From Dulcicalothrix desertica PCC 7102 (GTDB taxonomy: Bacteria; Cyanobacteriota; Cyanobacteriia; Cyanobacteriales; Nostocaceae): a DNA stretch of 64,000 nt. Of this stretch, positions 16,601 to 28,100 are shown piece after piece. The first letter of the stretch is position 1. The number at the start of each line of letters is the position of its first letter. Location of the stretch: contig NZ_RSCL01000005.1 of assembly GCF_003991905.1 (NCBI RefSeq), positions 271,072-335,071 on the forward strand, written 5' to 3'. Made by a program: the position numbers and the translations under genes. Under the pieces are notes generated by a model, which made no database searches, had not been told where the DNA came from, and saw nothing but the letters and a program-made list of their open reading frames with translations.

Positions 16601-18940
16601 ATTACAATTTCTCTTACTCCCTAATAGGGATTGAAACTTATTTACAGATATTGACGGAACACTCACAGGTACGATTACAATTTCTCTTACTCCCTAATAG
16701 GGATTGAAACAACAACGCAATAAAGCTTTGAGAATCATTGACACCCTCAATATTACAATTTCTCTTACTCCCTAATAGGGATTGAAACCTGCTATCTCTT
16801 TAACTTGCTTGTAATACTCAGCATTACAATTTCTCTTACTCCCTAATAGGGATTGAAACCTCTCTACATTGATGAGAGAAACACATTCTCAATCAAAATT
16901 ACAATTTCTCTTACTCCCTAATAGGGATTGAAACTACTTTTCAAGAGGAATTAAAAACCGAAGCTGACAAAATTACAATTTCTCTTACTCCCTAATAGGG
17001 ATTGAAACTTATGCTGATGGCTCCAATTTCTTTGATTCATTCAATTACAATTTCTCTTACTCCCTAATAGGGATTGAAACCTGAGCTAGGCAAAAGCATC
17101 CTTAAAAATACCGAATTACAATTTCTCTTACTCCCTAATAGGGATTGAAACGCTCAACTAGATCAAGCGCAAGTAACGACAGCAATTACAATTTCTCTTA
17201 CTCCCTAATAGGGATTGAAACATCTGCAAAACCCGTGCCGCCATTCGCTTGAGGCATTACAATTTCTCTTACTCCCTAATAGGGATTGAAACTTTAACAG
17301 GACGCTTACGGATAAACTTATTAGAATTACAATTTCTCTTACTCCCTAATAGGGATTGAAACGTATTTGCAAATGCCTAAAGCACCATTCGATTAAATTA
17401 CAATTTCTCTTACTCCCTAATAGGGATTGAAACATCTATGGTACAGAGGTATGTATAGATGTCGGTATTACAATTTCTCTTACTCCCTAATAGGGATTGA
17501 AACCTCGGTGATTCGATAGGAACACTTTGTAAGCATCTCTCTAAAATTACAATTTCTCTTACTCCCTAATAGGGATTGAAACATTACAAATGTCAATACC
17601 AAATACTTAATAAACGAATTACAATTTCTCTTACTCCCTAATAGGGATTGAAACATCGTCCTTCGATGCCTAAATTAATTAACCATGATTACAATTTCTC
17701 TTACTCCCTAATAGGGATTGAAACTTTGAAGTCGATAGCGGCGACGCAACGCTTAAAATATTACAATTTCTCTTACTCCCTAATAGGGATTGAAACTTTC
17801 TGAGATATCTTTTTTATCTTTAGTATCTTCATTACAATTTCTCTTACTCCCTAATAGGGATTGAAACTAATTAACTTATCCATAGACATAAGCCCTAAGC
17901 GATTACAATTTCTCTTACTCCCTAATAGGGATTGAAACATGCTCCCGCCAATTTTCGACCCAATCTGAAACATTACAATTTCTCTTACTCCCTAATAGGG
18001 ATTGAAACTAATGACTCCATATTTAAGCTTTGTATTGACAAAAATTACAATTTCTCTTACTCCCTAATAGGGATTGAAACCTTTTCCTTGACGTTTGCAG
18101 AGTTGATTAAACGTATTACAATTTCTCTTACTCCCTAATAGGGATTGAAACGATTATAGTAGGGCTAGCTTTAATATCTAGTGCGGATTACAATTTCTCT
18201 TACTCCCTAATAGGGATTGAAACCCCATATTTCCTCTAATCCGGTACGAGTGAGAATAATTACAATTTCTCTTACTCCCTAATAGGGATTGAAACAAATG
18301 TTTCTACCTTAACCGTGCCTTCATTATAGATTACAATTTCTCTTACTCCCTAATAGGGATTGAAACGAGCCATTTGATGGCGTAACCAGAAAAAAAATAA
18401 CATTACAATTTCTCTTACTCCCTAATAGGGATTGAAACCCGAAAGTTGAAAATAGCTCTAATGTTGAGGTCGCATTACAATTTCTCTTACTCCCTAATAG
18501 GGATTGAAACCGTGAACCAGGAACACTGCTGCATTCCTCTCGGTATTACAATTTCTCTTACTCCCTAATAGGGATTGAAACTTTAGTACATGCATCTCCA
18601 AGCTGTAAAAACTTTTCATTACAATTTCTCTTACTCCCTAATAGGGATTGAAACGTATTTCTATATATTACTACATTTTAGTTTTAGAATTACAATTTCT
18701 CTTACTCCCTAATAGGGATTGAAACCTTTAGTTAGCCGCCCATCTCCACAGCCAATATCATTACAATTTCTCTTACTCCCTAATAGGGATTGAAACAGAG
18801 AGAGATTCTTTAAAATCTTTATAAGTCTTATTAATTACAATTTCTCTTACTCCCTAATAGGGATTGAAACTTCAGGCAATCGCCAACATGGACACCTCCA
18901 GCTATTACAATTTCTCTTACTCCCTAATAGGGATTGAGAC
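16601..18940 (+). CRISPR. CRISPR array 1, 33 repeats and 32 spacers, type I-D
   Basis: The 37-nt repeat begins ATTACAATTTCTC and ends CTAATAGGGATTGAAAC. I located 33 copies, the first at 16601 and the last at 18904. Spacers are 33 to 42 nt. All inspected repeats are identical except the last, which ends TTGAGAC instead of TTGAAAC; terminal decay marks the old, leader-distal end, so transcription runs left to right. The repeat 3' end GATTGAAAC is the usual 8-nt tag left by Cas6. The same repeat is used by array 2. The lack of any protein-coding evidence in spacers means translated frames inside are artefacts. Confidence 0.98.
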
Positions 18941-19173
18941 TTCAGAAAATATACGGTAACAAAAATGAGATTTTTTTAGTCTTCTTGAAGAGGACTTTTG
19001 CTATTAGCATAGGGGTTTGCAACACGCATAGCGGCTAAGAACGCAGCGAATCATTTACAATTACTGAGTATTATTAACTTAGAGAGAATCCTTGGTACAA
19101 GATATAAATATAGGAGGTATCAGAAAAAATTAAATTTTTGGATTTGGAACGGGCAAGGATGCCCATTTCACTT
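18941..19173. other. Gap between array 1 and the Uma2 gene
   Basis: Contains no gene. A GGGCAAGGATGCCC palindrome of the family at 16109 lies at 19150-19163. Confidence 0.5.
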
Positions 19174-19947
19174 TTATAGAGAATTTAAGCTTTGAACTTC
19201 TTGGACTGTTAATGAAAGAATTTGTGCAACTTGTTCGATGCTCATTCCTGTTTGTAGGAGCTGAGATGCTGCGTTTAATCTTGCCTCTCGTTCAGCATCT
19301 GCACGTTGCTGTTCAGCATCTGCGCGTTGTTGTTCGGCATCTGCGCGTTGTTGTTCACGTTGGTATAATTCGTCGAGTTCTACGGGAGTTACGAACTTGC
19401 GACCGTCTGGACGGTAAATTTCTAGTGTTGTTGGCGCCAATACAAATTTGATTTGCAAACGTGGACTGACCCAATTGTTTATATTCTTAATGGGTTTGAG
19501 AATTTTATTTGAACGTAACCAACCTTTTAAAATATTTTTATCTGGGTCATATATATAGTATTCTTCGGCGCCGTATTTTTGGTAAAAGTCGAACTTGTCG
19601 TCCATTTCTTTCTTTCTGTTGCCGGGTGACAAGATTTCAAATATTACCTGTGGTGCTATATTACCTTCATGCGCTTGCACATACGAACCCCTATGACCTT
19701 TAGGTCTACCGAATACCACTATTGTATCTGGGGCGTATTTTGTATCAGTATCACCTGCAATTGGATACCAAAATAGGTCTCCAGCTACAAATACATCTGG
19801 GTTTGAGGCAAAAAGCATCTCTAAACCTTCTTTAATGATTACAATCCAAATAAACTGTAATGTATTTTGCGCCATCGGTTCACCGTCGGTTTCTGGGTAA
19901 ATAACCAAGTCATCGGCGGCATCAAATTCTGTAACTTGTCGTACCAT
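19174..19947 (-). CDS. Uma2/DUF820-family putative restriction endonuclease-like protein
   Basis: A 257 aa protein of the cyanobacterial Uma2 family, a PD-(D/E)XK-fold group present in dozens of copies per genome. Recognisable blocks are DLFWYPIAGDTDTKYAPDTIVVFG, PQVIFEILSPGNRKKEMDDKFDFYQKYGAEEYYIYDPD, with the presumed active-site Asp, Glu and Lys. The tail has three tandem QQRADAE units (residues about 207-230) forming a charged coil, followed by SLTVQEVQSL. Actual nuclease activity is unproven for the family. It sits alone between CRISPR array 1 and the WYL gene. Confidence 0.85.
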   Translation of the reverse strand: MVRQVTEFDAADDLVIYPETDGEPMAQNTLQFIWIVIIKEGLEMLFASNPDVFVAGDLFWYPIAGDTDTKYAPDTIVVFGRPKGHRGSYVQAHEGNIAPQVIFEILSPGNRKKEMDDKFDFYQKYGAEEYYIYDPDKNILKGWLRSNKILKPIKNINNWVSPRLQIKFVLAPTTLEIYRPDGRKFVTPVELDELYQREQQRADAEQQRADAEQQRADAEREARLNAASQLLQTGMSIEQVAQILSLTVQEVQSLNSL

Positions 19948-20114
19948 GTTGCAGCACCTCTAAGCTAAGTGAGGTAATTACCCTCAGTTTAATTCGTAGA
20001 TGTGGTAGATTTCCACCGCTTTAATAAGTTATAGAGTACTATAAGCAGCTTAAGTACTAGTAAATCGCCTGTGACACATTTTCAACTGTACATACTTTAA
20101 ATGTCATAGTACGT

Positions 20115-20993
20115 TCAGATTTCGTTGGTCTCTGTGTTGTCTAAATTGTAGTGTTGGTAAAGAGATGTTATTTTTTCACGTACAAGCGCGCGCACGTTTT
20201 CCGGCGCCATAATTACGCAGTCTGGGGTGTATTGCATAACTTCGCGAATAAACCAAAAGGTGAAAGATACCTGCCTAACTACTTGTCGCACGCGCGGTTT
20301 ATCCTGTAGCCATTGATTTATTTTGTCTTCGGGTTTTGCTTGGTAGGCAAATGCTAAACCTCCAAATAAATGCATTTCTACTTCAATTTCTGCTAAACTT
20401 GGGTGCCATTCACCAGAAACTGACATTACTGCTGCGTCTTGAATGCGGTCTAAACGCAAACACCAATTGTGCCTTAATTCCTCAATATCTTGATTTCCTT
20501 CTGTCTCTTCGCACCAACAATCAAGGTATTGACGCTTTTCGTGTGGTGTAACTCTGGCGTGACGCACTGTAAAATTCCATACACGTTGTGCTGCATCTTG
20601 ATAAGAAATTTGAAATGGCTGCTTTTGTTTTATATAGCGGTCAACTGCTAAACGCCATTCTGGTAAGGGATTTCCTAAAATGGCTTTTATATCATTTCGT
20701 AACGGTGTTGATAGCTCACTCCGCTCTAAAAGTAACTTTGCGACTTCCTGCGCTTGCTCGTTTTGCCCAATATCTGTCAGTGCGCGCATAGCTCTATCTA
20801 ATGCTCGAATGCGCGACTCTGACCAATCATTATTATTGCCGAGTAAAAGCTGGCGCCGTGCTATTGCTTCAACTAACCTAGATACATTGGGACGCTCACC
20901 CCATGTCATCCCAAATTCAAGCGCTAAATTCTCTAACTCGGCTTTATCACGCTCTGATATTGATAAAGTTATTGATTGACCTTTTCGACTCAT
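20115..20993 (-). CDS. WYL-domain regulator, TIGR03985-type CRISPR-associated protein
   Basis: A 292 aa protein when started at ATG 20993 (MSRKGQSITLSI); an upstream in-frame start at 21098 would run through the control region and is unlikely. The N-terminus looks like a small DNA-binding helix module (SRLVEAIARRQLLLG), and the middle and C-terminal half match WYL-type proteins linked to cyanobacterial CRISPR loci (YQDAAQRVWNFTVRHARVT, RLDRIQDAAVM). In Synechocystis a gene of this kind beside a type I-D system acts as a negative regulator of that CRISPR. The upstream DNA is duplicated in front of cas3', suggesting that this protein controls both itself and the cas operon. Confidence 0.75.
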   Translation of the reverse strand: MSRKGQSITLSISERDKAELENLALEFGMTWGERPNVSRLVEAIARRQLLLGNNNDWSESRIRALDRAMRALTDIGQNEQAQEVAKLLLERSELSTPLRNDIKAILGNPLPEWRLAVDRYIKQKQPFQISYQDAAQRVWNFTVRHARVTPHEKRQYLDCWCEETEGNQDIEELRHNWCLRLDRIQDAAVMSVSGEWHPSLAEIEVEMHLFGGLAFAYQAKPEDKINQWLQDKPRVRQVVRQVSFTFWFIREVMQYTPDCVIMAPENVRALVREKITSLYQHYNLDNTETNEI

Positions 20994-20998
20994 ATTTA

Positions 20999-21121
20999 TA
21001 CGGACACTTTTATACGGATATATCTTGCCAATAACTATTTTGAATGCCAAGATATAAAACAACAAGGAGTTACGGACACTATTTAAGGATATATCCAATT
21101 ATAAAATTTTGCTTAAGTTGG
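20999..21121. promoter_or_regulatory. Control block upstream of the WYL gene (copy 1)
   Basis: This 120 bp block aligns base for base with 22330-22451 in the same orientation, with long identical runs (CTTGCCAATAACTAT; TTACGGACACTATTTAA). It includes repeated ACGGACA/ACGGATA words at 21000, 21015 and 21071. It lies directly 5' of the WYL gene on the minus strand. I infer an operator region recognised by a common regulator. Confidence 0.7.
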
Positions 21122-21240
21122 AACTGACGACGTAGTTACATGGATACGCAAAAGCTATGAATAAAAACAGACATTATTAATTTTGAGAATATTGTATGCG
21201 TTAGCATAAGCATAAAGCATTGCTGCTGAAATCAAAAGTT

Positions 21241-21693
21241 ATGCATATGGAAACACTCACAATCGAAAAGCTCAGAGAATTATCAGGGCAACTACCTGAT
21301 AAAATCAGCTATTTAAAAATGTTGGTTCTATTTGGCTCTAGAGCTACCGGTAATACTCATAAAAACAGTGACTGGGATTTTGCTGTGCTTTGTGATGAAG
21401 AAGAGCGTAATGCACATGCAAAAAATAATGCTTGGAACTTCTTTGAGCTACCTATGCTAATAGGTAAAGTTTTTGGCATAAACCCTGATAACATAGATAT
21501 TGTAGAGCTTAATCATTGTTCATGGTTAATTGCACACTTTGTGGCTCGTGATGGCATCTTGATTTTTGAAAAAGACCACAACGGCTTTGAATATTTTCGT
21601 CTCACATCACTCAAACCGGAGTCAGAACTCAAAAAATATCGCCAAGACCAATATAAACTTATTGACATGAACTTGAAAAGGTTGAAAACATGA
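21241..21693 (+). CDS. mntA: MntA-type nucleotidyltransferase antitoxin
   Basis: A protein of about 150 aa with the minimal nucleotidyltransferase motif: GSRATGNTHKNSDWDFAV, i.e. GSx10DxD, plus a third acidic position near IDIVEL. MntA antitoxins of the type VII toxin-antitoxin systems AMPylate the partner HepT. The start is ATG 21241 or 21247; TTG 21220 is in frame but weaker. The stop overlaps the hepT start by four bases (ATGA), as usual for the pair. It lies between the WYL regulator and cas3', transcribed towards cas. Confidence 0.85.
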   Translation: MHMETLTIEKLRELSGQLPDKISYLKMLVLFGSRATGNTHKNSDWDFAVLCDEEERNAHAKNNAWNFFELPMLIGKVFGINPDNIDIVELNHCSWLIAHFVARDGILIFEKDHNGFEYFRLTSLKPESELKKYRQDQYKLIDMNLKRLKT

Positions 21694-22124
21694 GTCAAAT
21701 AGATACTGAAGTTGTTATTGCGAGATTAAGATTAATCTCAAAATACCTTGAAACTTTAAATGAGTTTAGTGCTTTAAGTCTCGATGAATTTTTAACTGAT
21801 TTTAAACAGCAATTAATTGTTGAAAGACTTCTACAGTTAATGATTCAAGCTGCTATAGATATTAACGACCATATTTTATCGAAACTCAAGCCTGGAAATA
21901 CTACTACTAACTTTGAGGCGTTTATAGAACTAGGTAAATATGGTATTATTAATCCTCAACTAGCCAAACAACTGGCGCCATCAGCAAGCCTTAGAAATCG
22001 CCTCGTTCACGAATATGGTGATATTGACCCAAATCAAGTTTTTACAGCAATTACTTTTGCTCTCCAGCAATATCCACTTTATGCAGAACAAATGAGAGCT
22101 TATTTAATGTCTTTGGAAGAATAG
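21690..22124 (+). CDS. hepT: HepT-like toxin (DUF86)
   Basis: A 144 aa helical HEPN-fold protein with the diagnostic RxxxxHxY ribonuclease motif as RNRLVHEY at about residues 109-116. In known systems HepT cleaves RNA and is neutralised by MntA-dependent AMPylation of the Tyr in this motif. Full length and intact, coupled to mntA. Its location next to a CRISPR-Cas operon on a mobile element fits an addiction or defence role, which is inference. Confidence 0.87.
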   Translation: MSQIDTEVVIARLRLISKYLETLNEFSALSLDEFLTDFKQQLIVERLLQLMIQAAIDINDHILSKLKPGNTTTNFEAFIELGKYGIINPQLAKQLAPSASLRNRLVHEYGDIDPNQVFTAITFALQQYPLYAEQMRAYLMSLEE

Positions 22125-22196
22125 ATTGCTTGTTACACAAGTAGTCTGTGTCATAAAATTTGGAGTGTTGATATTCTCTTACTCTCCTCTCTCCGT

Positions 22197-22224
22197 GTAC
22201 AGACGCGATTAATCGCGTCTGTAC
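22197..22224. repeat. Perfect 28-bp palindrome after hepT
   Basis: GTACAGACGCGATT is followed directly by its reverse complement AATCGCGTCTGTAC. It can form a hairpin with almost no loop in the hepT transcript and may end or stabilise it. No run of T follows. Confidence 0.75.
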
Positions 22225-22329
22225 GTGTCTTTGTGGTAAGAAAATCCATATGACTGCACAGGCGCTTAAGCCTATGCTACAGCAAAGGCGCCATGCTCTA
22301 AATTACCATGAAAACTTGACTTTTAAATA

Positions 22330-22451
22330 CACGGACAAAATATAAGGACACCTCTTGCCAATAACTATATTGAGTAGTAGAATGTAAAACAACAAGCAAT
22401 TACGGACACTATTTAAAGATATGTCCAATTACGAAATTTCGCTTAAGTCGG
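22330..22451 (+). promoter_or_regulatory. Control block upstream of cas3' (copy 2)
   Basis: Duplicate of 20999-21121. It contains ACGGACA at 22331 and AAGGACA at 22345, and the pair GGACA...TGTCC (22403 to 22425), an imperfect operator-like palindrome of 23 bp that overlaps the cas3' start codon at 22421. Binding there would block translation initiation or promoter clearance. In copy 1 the equivalent of TGTCC is TATCC and no ATG is present. Confidence 0.7.
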
Positions 22452-24529
22452 TTTACTCTCGAACGGCGCCAACGCCTGAAGGGTTGAAAGTTCCAAGTAT
22501 TTTCTCGCTTCATTGGCATCAAGTCGAGACTTATAAAGCGCTGTGCGACCCAGATATAGAGGTTATCATCAATACGGCGCTCACTGGTGATGGTAAGAGT
22601 TTGGCGGCTTTTTTAGCTGCAATGACAAATCGTACTTACACTTTGTCCATGTATCCGACAAATGAACTCGCACGCGACCAGTTAAAACAAGTGCAGGGTT
22701 ATAAGGACAAGTTTAAGCCAAAGTATGACCCGCAAATTCAACGGTTGACAGCAGCAATTTTGGAAGAGTATGTAAATACGGGCAAATTACCGTCTAAACT
22801 TGAGGCACTAGAAAATGTTTCTAGCCAGTTTGAGATTTTACTAACAAACCCCGACCTTTTCCACTACATTCACAATTTTTATTATTTGCGAGGAAAGATT
22901 GACAACCCTGATAGATTATTTCGTCGCATCGATGAAAAATATAAGTTGTTCGTTTACGATGAATTCCATATATTTTCATCGCCACAAGTTGCAAGTGTTA
23001 TTAATACAATAGTATTGATGAAGCATACCGCAAACAACAAGCGTAAATTTCTCTTTTTGTCTGCAACTCCAAATGAGTTATTAAAGGGTTTTTTGGAGAA
23101 TGCTGGAATCAATTATAAAATTATTAATCCAGTTGAAGCAGGCGCCTATAAGTTTGAGTCTAATGGTAATAATGAAGGTTGGCGCCAGATTAGTCAACCA
23201 ATAAATCTAAGTTTCCCTCAAGGGCTAGAACCTAACCTGCGTTCTAGCTCTACTTGGATAGAAGAAAATGCTGAAACGGTTATTTTAAAGTTTTTTCAAG
23301 ATAACCCAAATAGTAAAGGCGCCATTATCCTTAATTCTATTGCCTCAGTCAAAAAACTATTGCCCAAATTTAAGGCACTGTTTGAACCACGATGGCAAGT
23401 ACGAGAAAATACAGGTTTAACAGGAGAAACAGAAAAATCTAACTCTGTTGCAGAAGCTGATTTATTACTTGGCACTTCGACTATAGATGTTGGTGTTGAC
23501 TTTCAGATTAACTTCTTGGTTTTTGAAGCTTCGGATGCTGGTAATTTTATTCAGCGCTTTGGTAGACTTGGTAGACACCCAGGTTTTACAATATATCAAG
23601 CTTATGCTTTAATACCAAATTTCTTAGTTGCAAGGCTATTTGAAGATAAATCACATCTTTTACAAGGGGGTGAAACATATGACAGAATAACTTTCACCCA
23701 TGCAATTCGCTCTGCTTGGATATTTAAGAATCAGTTTACACGCTATCCACAACGGTGGGGTGGTTTACAATCATATTACATATATAATACACTGAAGAGT
23801 AATTCCCATATCAAAGAGAAGTACTTAGATATTGATAAAAAGTTTGGTACTAGCATCCAAAGAGGTTTAGGAATCAAACTGGAACACATGAAAGCTCAAT
23901 ACTATCGTTGTAAAAGCGAAACAAAGGAAAAAATCATTAATGAAGCAAGGAGTTTTCGCGGTAGCAGTCAGTTAGATTGTGCAATTTACGATTTAACAAA
24001 CAATCACGAACCCGAAGCTGAGAGGTTTAAAATGTATAACCTTCCTGGAATTCTTAGTAACTTTGTTTTTGAATTGTGGGACGAGAACAGCTTTATACAA
24101 AAAGCGAAAAATGTAGGGATAAGTACCAAGCGGTTTGATAAAGCTTTGTGCTATTTAAAATTAAGAGACTTTCGTGAAGTTCGGGAAGACTGGTATTTTT
24201 ACTACCCAGGCAATATTCGCGAGTTTGCGGCAACTGCCAAAGTTCAGCTACTCAAAAATTTAGAAATTTGTCAACCACATGGTTCTGGTATCCAGAAAAT
24301 AAGCGATGCAGTTAGTCGAAGAAATCTTGTTTGCTACGTTTGCGACCGAGACAGAAATTTTCTGCGCGCAACTCTTGGACTGCCTATGCACTTACAAGTT
24401 TATCCTCTCACCAATGAACCTGAAGACCGTAAACCTTCGTACTCAATAGCGTTTGGGCAAGATGCGCTTTTACTCGAAACGGTTACTTGGCACTTGAAAC
24501 CTAAAGACGATGAGGGATGGATATGTTAA
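22421..24529 (+). CDS. cas3: Cas3' helicase, type I-D
   Basis: A 702 aa superfamily 2 helicase without an HD nuclease domain. Walker A is TALTGDGKS at residues 52-60, the DEAH-type box is DEFH at about 180-183, motif III is LSATP near 213, and motif VI-like QRFGRLGRHPG follows at about 375-385. In type I-D the HD nuclease is on Cas10d instead, so this short Cas3' is expected. It unwinds target DNA after recruitment by the Cascade complex. The ATG at 22421 lies inside the duplicated control block. It opens the cas operon; two DUF433 genes separate it from csc3. Confidence 0.92.
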   Translation: MSNYEISLKSVYSRTAPTPEGLKVPSIFSLHWHQVETYKALCDPDIEVIINTALTGDGKSLAAFLAAMTNRTYTLSMYPTNELARDQLKQVQGYKDKFKPKYDPQIQRLTAAILEEYVNTGKLPSKLEALENVSSQFEILLTNPDLFHYIHNFYYLRGKIDNPDRLFRRIDEKYKLFVYDEFHIFSSPQVASVINTIVLMKHTANNKRKFLFLSATPNELLKGFLENAGINYKIINPVEAGAYKFESNGNNEGWRQISQPINLSFPQGLEPNLRSSSTWIEENAETVILKFFQDNPNSKGAIILNSIASVKKLLPKFKALFEPRWQVRENTGLTGETEKSNSVAEADLLLGTSTIDVGVDFQINFLVFEASDAGNFIQRFGRLGRHPGFTIYQAYALIPNFLVARLFEDKSHLLQGGETYDRITFTHAIRSAWIFKNQFTRYPQRWGGLQSYYIYNTLKSNSHIKEKYLDIDKKFGTSIQRGLGIKLEHMKAQYYRCKSETKEKIINEARSFRGSSQLDCAIYDLTNNHEPEAERFKMYNLPGILSNFVFELWDENSFIQKAKNVGISTKRFDKALCYLKLRDFREVREDWYFYYPGNIREFAATAKVQLLKNLEICQPHGSGIQKISDAVSRRNLVCYVCDRDRNFLRATLGLPMHLQVYPLTNEPEDRKPSYSIAFGQDALLLETVTWHLKPKDDEGWIC

Positions 24530-24540
24530 CAATGATATGA

Positions 24541-24879
<339 letters not shown>

Positions 24880-24883
24880 ACAA

Positions 24884-25102
24884 ATGCCTAATAATAATGA
24901 TTTACTTTCTCGCATTTCTGTTGACCCTAATATATGTTCGGGTAAACCTTGCATAAAGGGACACCGTATTTGGGTATCTTTAATTTTAGGCTATTTAGCT
25001 GGTGGTGAAAGTATTGAAACGATTTTAGAAGAATACCCAGGTGTAGAGAAAGAGGATATTCTTGCCTGCATAACTTATGGCGCCGAAATGTCAAGAAATT
25101 GA
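24884..25102 (+). CDS. DUF433 protein, copy 2
   Basis: A 72 aa protein from ATG 24884, four bases after the stop of copy 1. The first two thirds differ from copy 1 at only a few bases; the last third has diverged (ESIETILEEYPGVEKEDILACITYGAEMS). A recent tandem duplication or gene conversion is clear. No DUF5615 toxin gene follows; the next gene is csc3. Function here is unknown; a leftover antitoxin or a small DNA-binding regulator of the operon are both possible. Confidence 0.85.
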   Translation: MPNNNDLLSRISVDPNICSGKPCIKGHRIWVSLILGYLAGGESIETILEEYPGVEKEDILACITYGAEMSRN

Positions 25103-25143
25103 TTTGTATAAATTCCGCTTGAGATGCATAAGGAAGTGAAGAA

Positions 25144-28100
25144 GTGAATACGAAACTCGCAAGTGAATTAGAAGATACTTTTGATGATGATTTACCAGAA
25201 GTCGCTGATTTTGATGGTGATGATGACAATGAGGAAGACGAGGCGCCTACTAAACGGGTATTATTAACAATACGCTTGTTTCAGGAGGCTATTAAAAAAG
25301 CTCAAGGTAATCAACACGATAAAATCATTCATAAGTTTGCTGACTATGTTCTGCTTAATTTAGTTCAGCAACTTGCAGGCGCCACTGCAAAAGGTGGTAA
25401 GTTTTTTGAAGTTACAATTGAAAAAATCAATGCTAAACGCGCGCTAGAGGGTAAAAAACCTGTTCGTCGAGATAACGCTGGAGACCAGTCTTTACTTGCA
25501 CACTTGCTAAACGGGTTTCTTCCTACCTACCGAATTTTAAAGCGACTATTACAAGATGATTTGGAAACTAACCCAGTACGTCGTAGTTGTGAAGATTTCC
25601 AAATCTGTATATTTATAGTTTGTTATTTACTCCATGACTATGAAAAGTTCCCTGATTATCTAGAATGGTTAATTGCCAATGATATAAAAGATAGAGACTG
25701 GGAGTTGGAACCACCGAAAAAAGAAGATGCTCCTAATTTGGGACGTGACTATGTAGCCAAGAAGATTTTAGATTTTGGTTTACACCACCTACTTGATGAC
25801 GATTGGCGCCTCTTAATAGATGATATTATTTTCATTAGCAGCAATTCTGGTGTTAAGAATGACTCTGATTTAGGTCTTGTCACTCGTGGTTTAAAGCTTC
25901 TAGAAGATGAACGACTTGATGACAGGATTCGACAAAACTTAATTGACCTTGTTTCACTTGCTGACGTTTTCGCATCTGCTATCAAGCATCCTAGAGATGT
26001 AGAAAATGGGCGCCTGCCGCTTTTACTTGGTCGATTAAGCAATCATCAGTTAAAATTTACATATCATTCGCTGTCAGAAAATCGTGGTGTTTTGACTAAT
26101 ATTCTTAATAATGCCTTAATTGAAGCGCATCCAGAGGAGTTTTATACACCACTGCTTTATTTACCCGATGGTGTTGTTTACTTGGCAAATAAGAATGCAC
26201 CTGCGGTTGAGACTAAAGATATATCAGAAAAAGTTGTAAGTAAAATCAAAAGTCTTTGTGCAGACAAGCTTCGACAACGACAAACAGGTTTTAACCGTGA
26301 TGGTAAAGGATTCAAGTTTGCTGATTACTATTGGTTATTTTTTGATGCAGTTGGATTGATGGAAGTTAGTGTTGATGCTGCTTGTAGGTTGCTTCCTGAC
26401 TCTAAAACTGCTTCGAGTGGTAAACGTAGTGAGAGCTTGAAAAATTATCAAGAGCAAGGTGAATTACCTGCTAGTCTCAATTTAGAATTGAAGAATGAAA
26501 TTCGTGCTGACCGTTTAGCTGAATTCGGAGACATTATTTGTCGAGGTATATGGAGTGATTGGTGTGAAAAAGTTGCTTCCTCACAAAAACAGTTACCAAA
26601 AGCACAGCGAAAGAATGCTCCAAATTTGGATTTAACCGAAAAGCTGGCAGAGTTTTTAGGGTTAGCAGCAGAAATTCCCGCTATTAAACAAATTCAATCG
26701 TTAAAGAAAACTGGTGGTGTTCCCTTAGATTGGTATTATCTAGCAGCAGTATATTTCCGTAATCATCCTGGTAAAGATTTTACGCAAGTTCTCGAAGTTA
26801 TGAAACAAATGGTTAATCATGCTGCTAGTTTGATTCAACCAATTTTATTAGAGTTTCAAGATATACCTGATGGGTGGAATGATTTACGCACTTACGTTAA
26901 CCGTGTGATTACTTTACCAACTGGTGCAGTAGTGGCGCCGGAAACCGAACCATTTATACTGGAGTTACAGCGTTACAATTCAGCTAAAGTAACTGGTAGA
27001 GGTCGAGAAAATGTATGCGCGATGTCGAGTTCTAGTTACACCGTAACAGAACAGATGGAATCAGCCACACTATTTGCACCGCAAGTCTACAGTAACAGAC
27101 AGATTTTATTTAATGCTCAAGCTGCAAAACGTCAAATCTGTGCTATTTGGTCGATTGAAATTATGTTACGACAAATTTTAATGAACCAAACTAATGCAGT
27201 GGGTGGGGATTTTGAAAGTCGTAAATATCGTTATTTGTATCTCTACCCTGCTTATTTCTTTACTCCAGAAACAAATAAGTTTTTACAGCTTGTTTATAAT
27301 CAGTTTGCTAAAACGCGATTTGATGCAGAACTACGTAAGCATTTTATTACCGAAAATCAAGTTGCCGATTTGAGCATTCAGAATTATCAACGAGTCGATA
27401 GCTTATTAATTAAGGAAGATTTACAACCAGATGATGACCGAACTTTTAAAATTAGCTTTCCTGAGAAAGAAACGTTGACATTTTTCTTTTTGGGTTTACC
27501 TCCAGGTCGCGAACCAACAGATACTGAATCTTGGGTGGCGCCTGCATGGTTAGCTTTTAGTTTACCATTAATAATGGATGTCAAAGTCGTTGCTTCTGAA
27601 TCACCTGTACCACCTTTTTTAAGCGGCGCCGATTTTGAAGAAACAGTATTATTAGATGGGACACATCAAGCAATTCGGAGTTTGATTAAAAAAGATAATT
27701 ATCGCTTGGATAGTATATTACCCTATTCGTCGCACAAACACGAATTTTCACCCTTAAATGCACTCACCGCAGCATATGCTATACATTTAGAAGCTAACCG
27801 CAAAAAAGATGGAGACCCAGACTGGGGGAAATTAGCAGATTTTGCTAGAGATATAGAAACGAGTCCTTTATACGTTTTCCACTACCTAAATAAATGGCTA
27901 AGAAAACAAGACAAAATCGAATCTGTCCCAACTGTAAAAATTCGTCTTTACGAAAGTTTATATTACTACTTTGAACCAACAGGAGAACGCATGAATCAAT
28001 TACGAAAATTAACAGAATTATATCGACGCTTTTACCGCGCGAAAAGTTATTATGCAAAAGCTAACGCAATTCTCAAACCAATAGACGAAGCTGCGGATGT

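Noticed and set aside
16374-16634. 86-codon frame just before array 1
   Set aside because: It lies in the CRISPR leader and runs into the first repeat. The similar frame at 33377-33688 follows from leader homology, not from coding.
17932-18138. Frames inside the arrays (also at 33800, 34784 and 34985)
   Set aside because: They only translate the repeat (Asn-Tyr-Asn-Phe-Ser units) and spacers.
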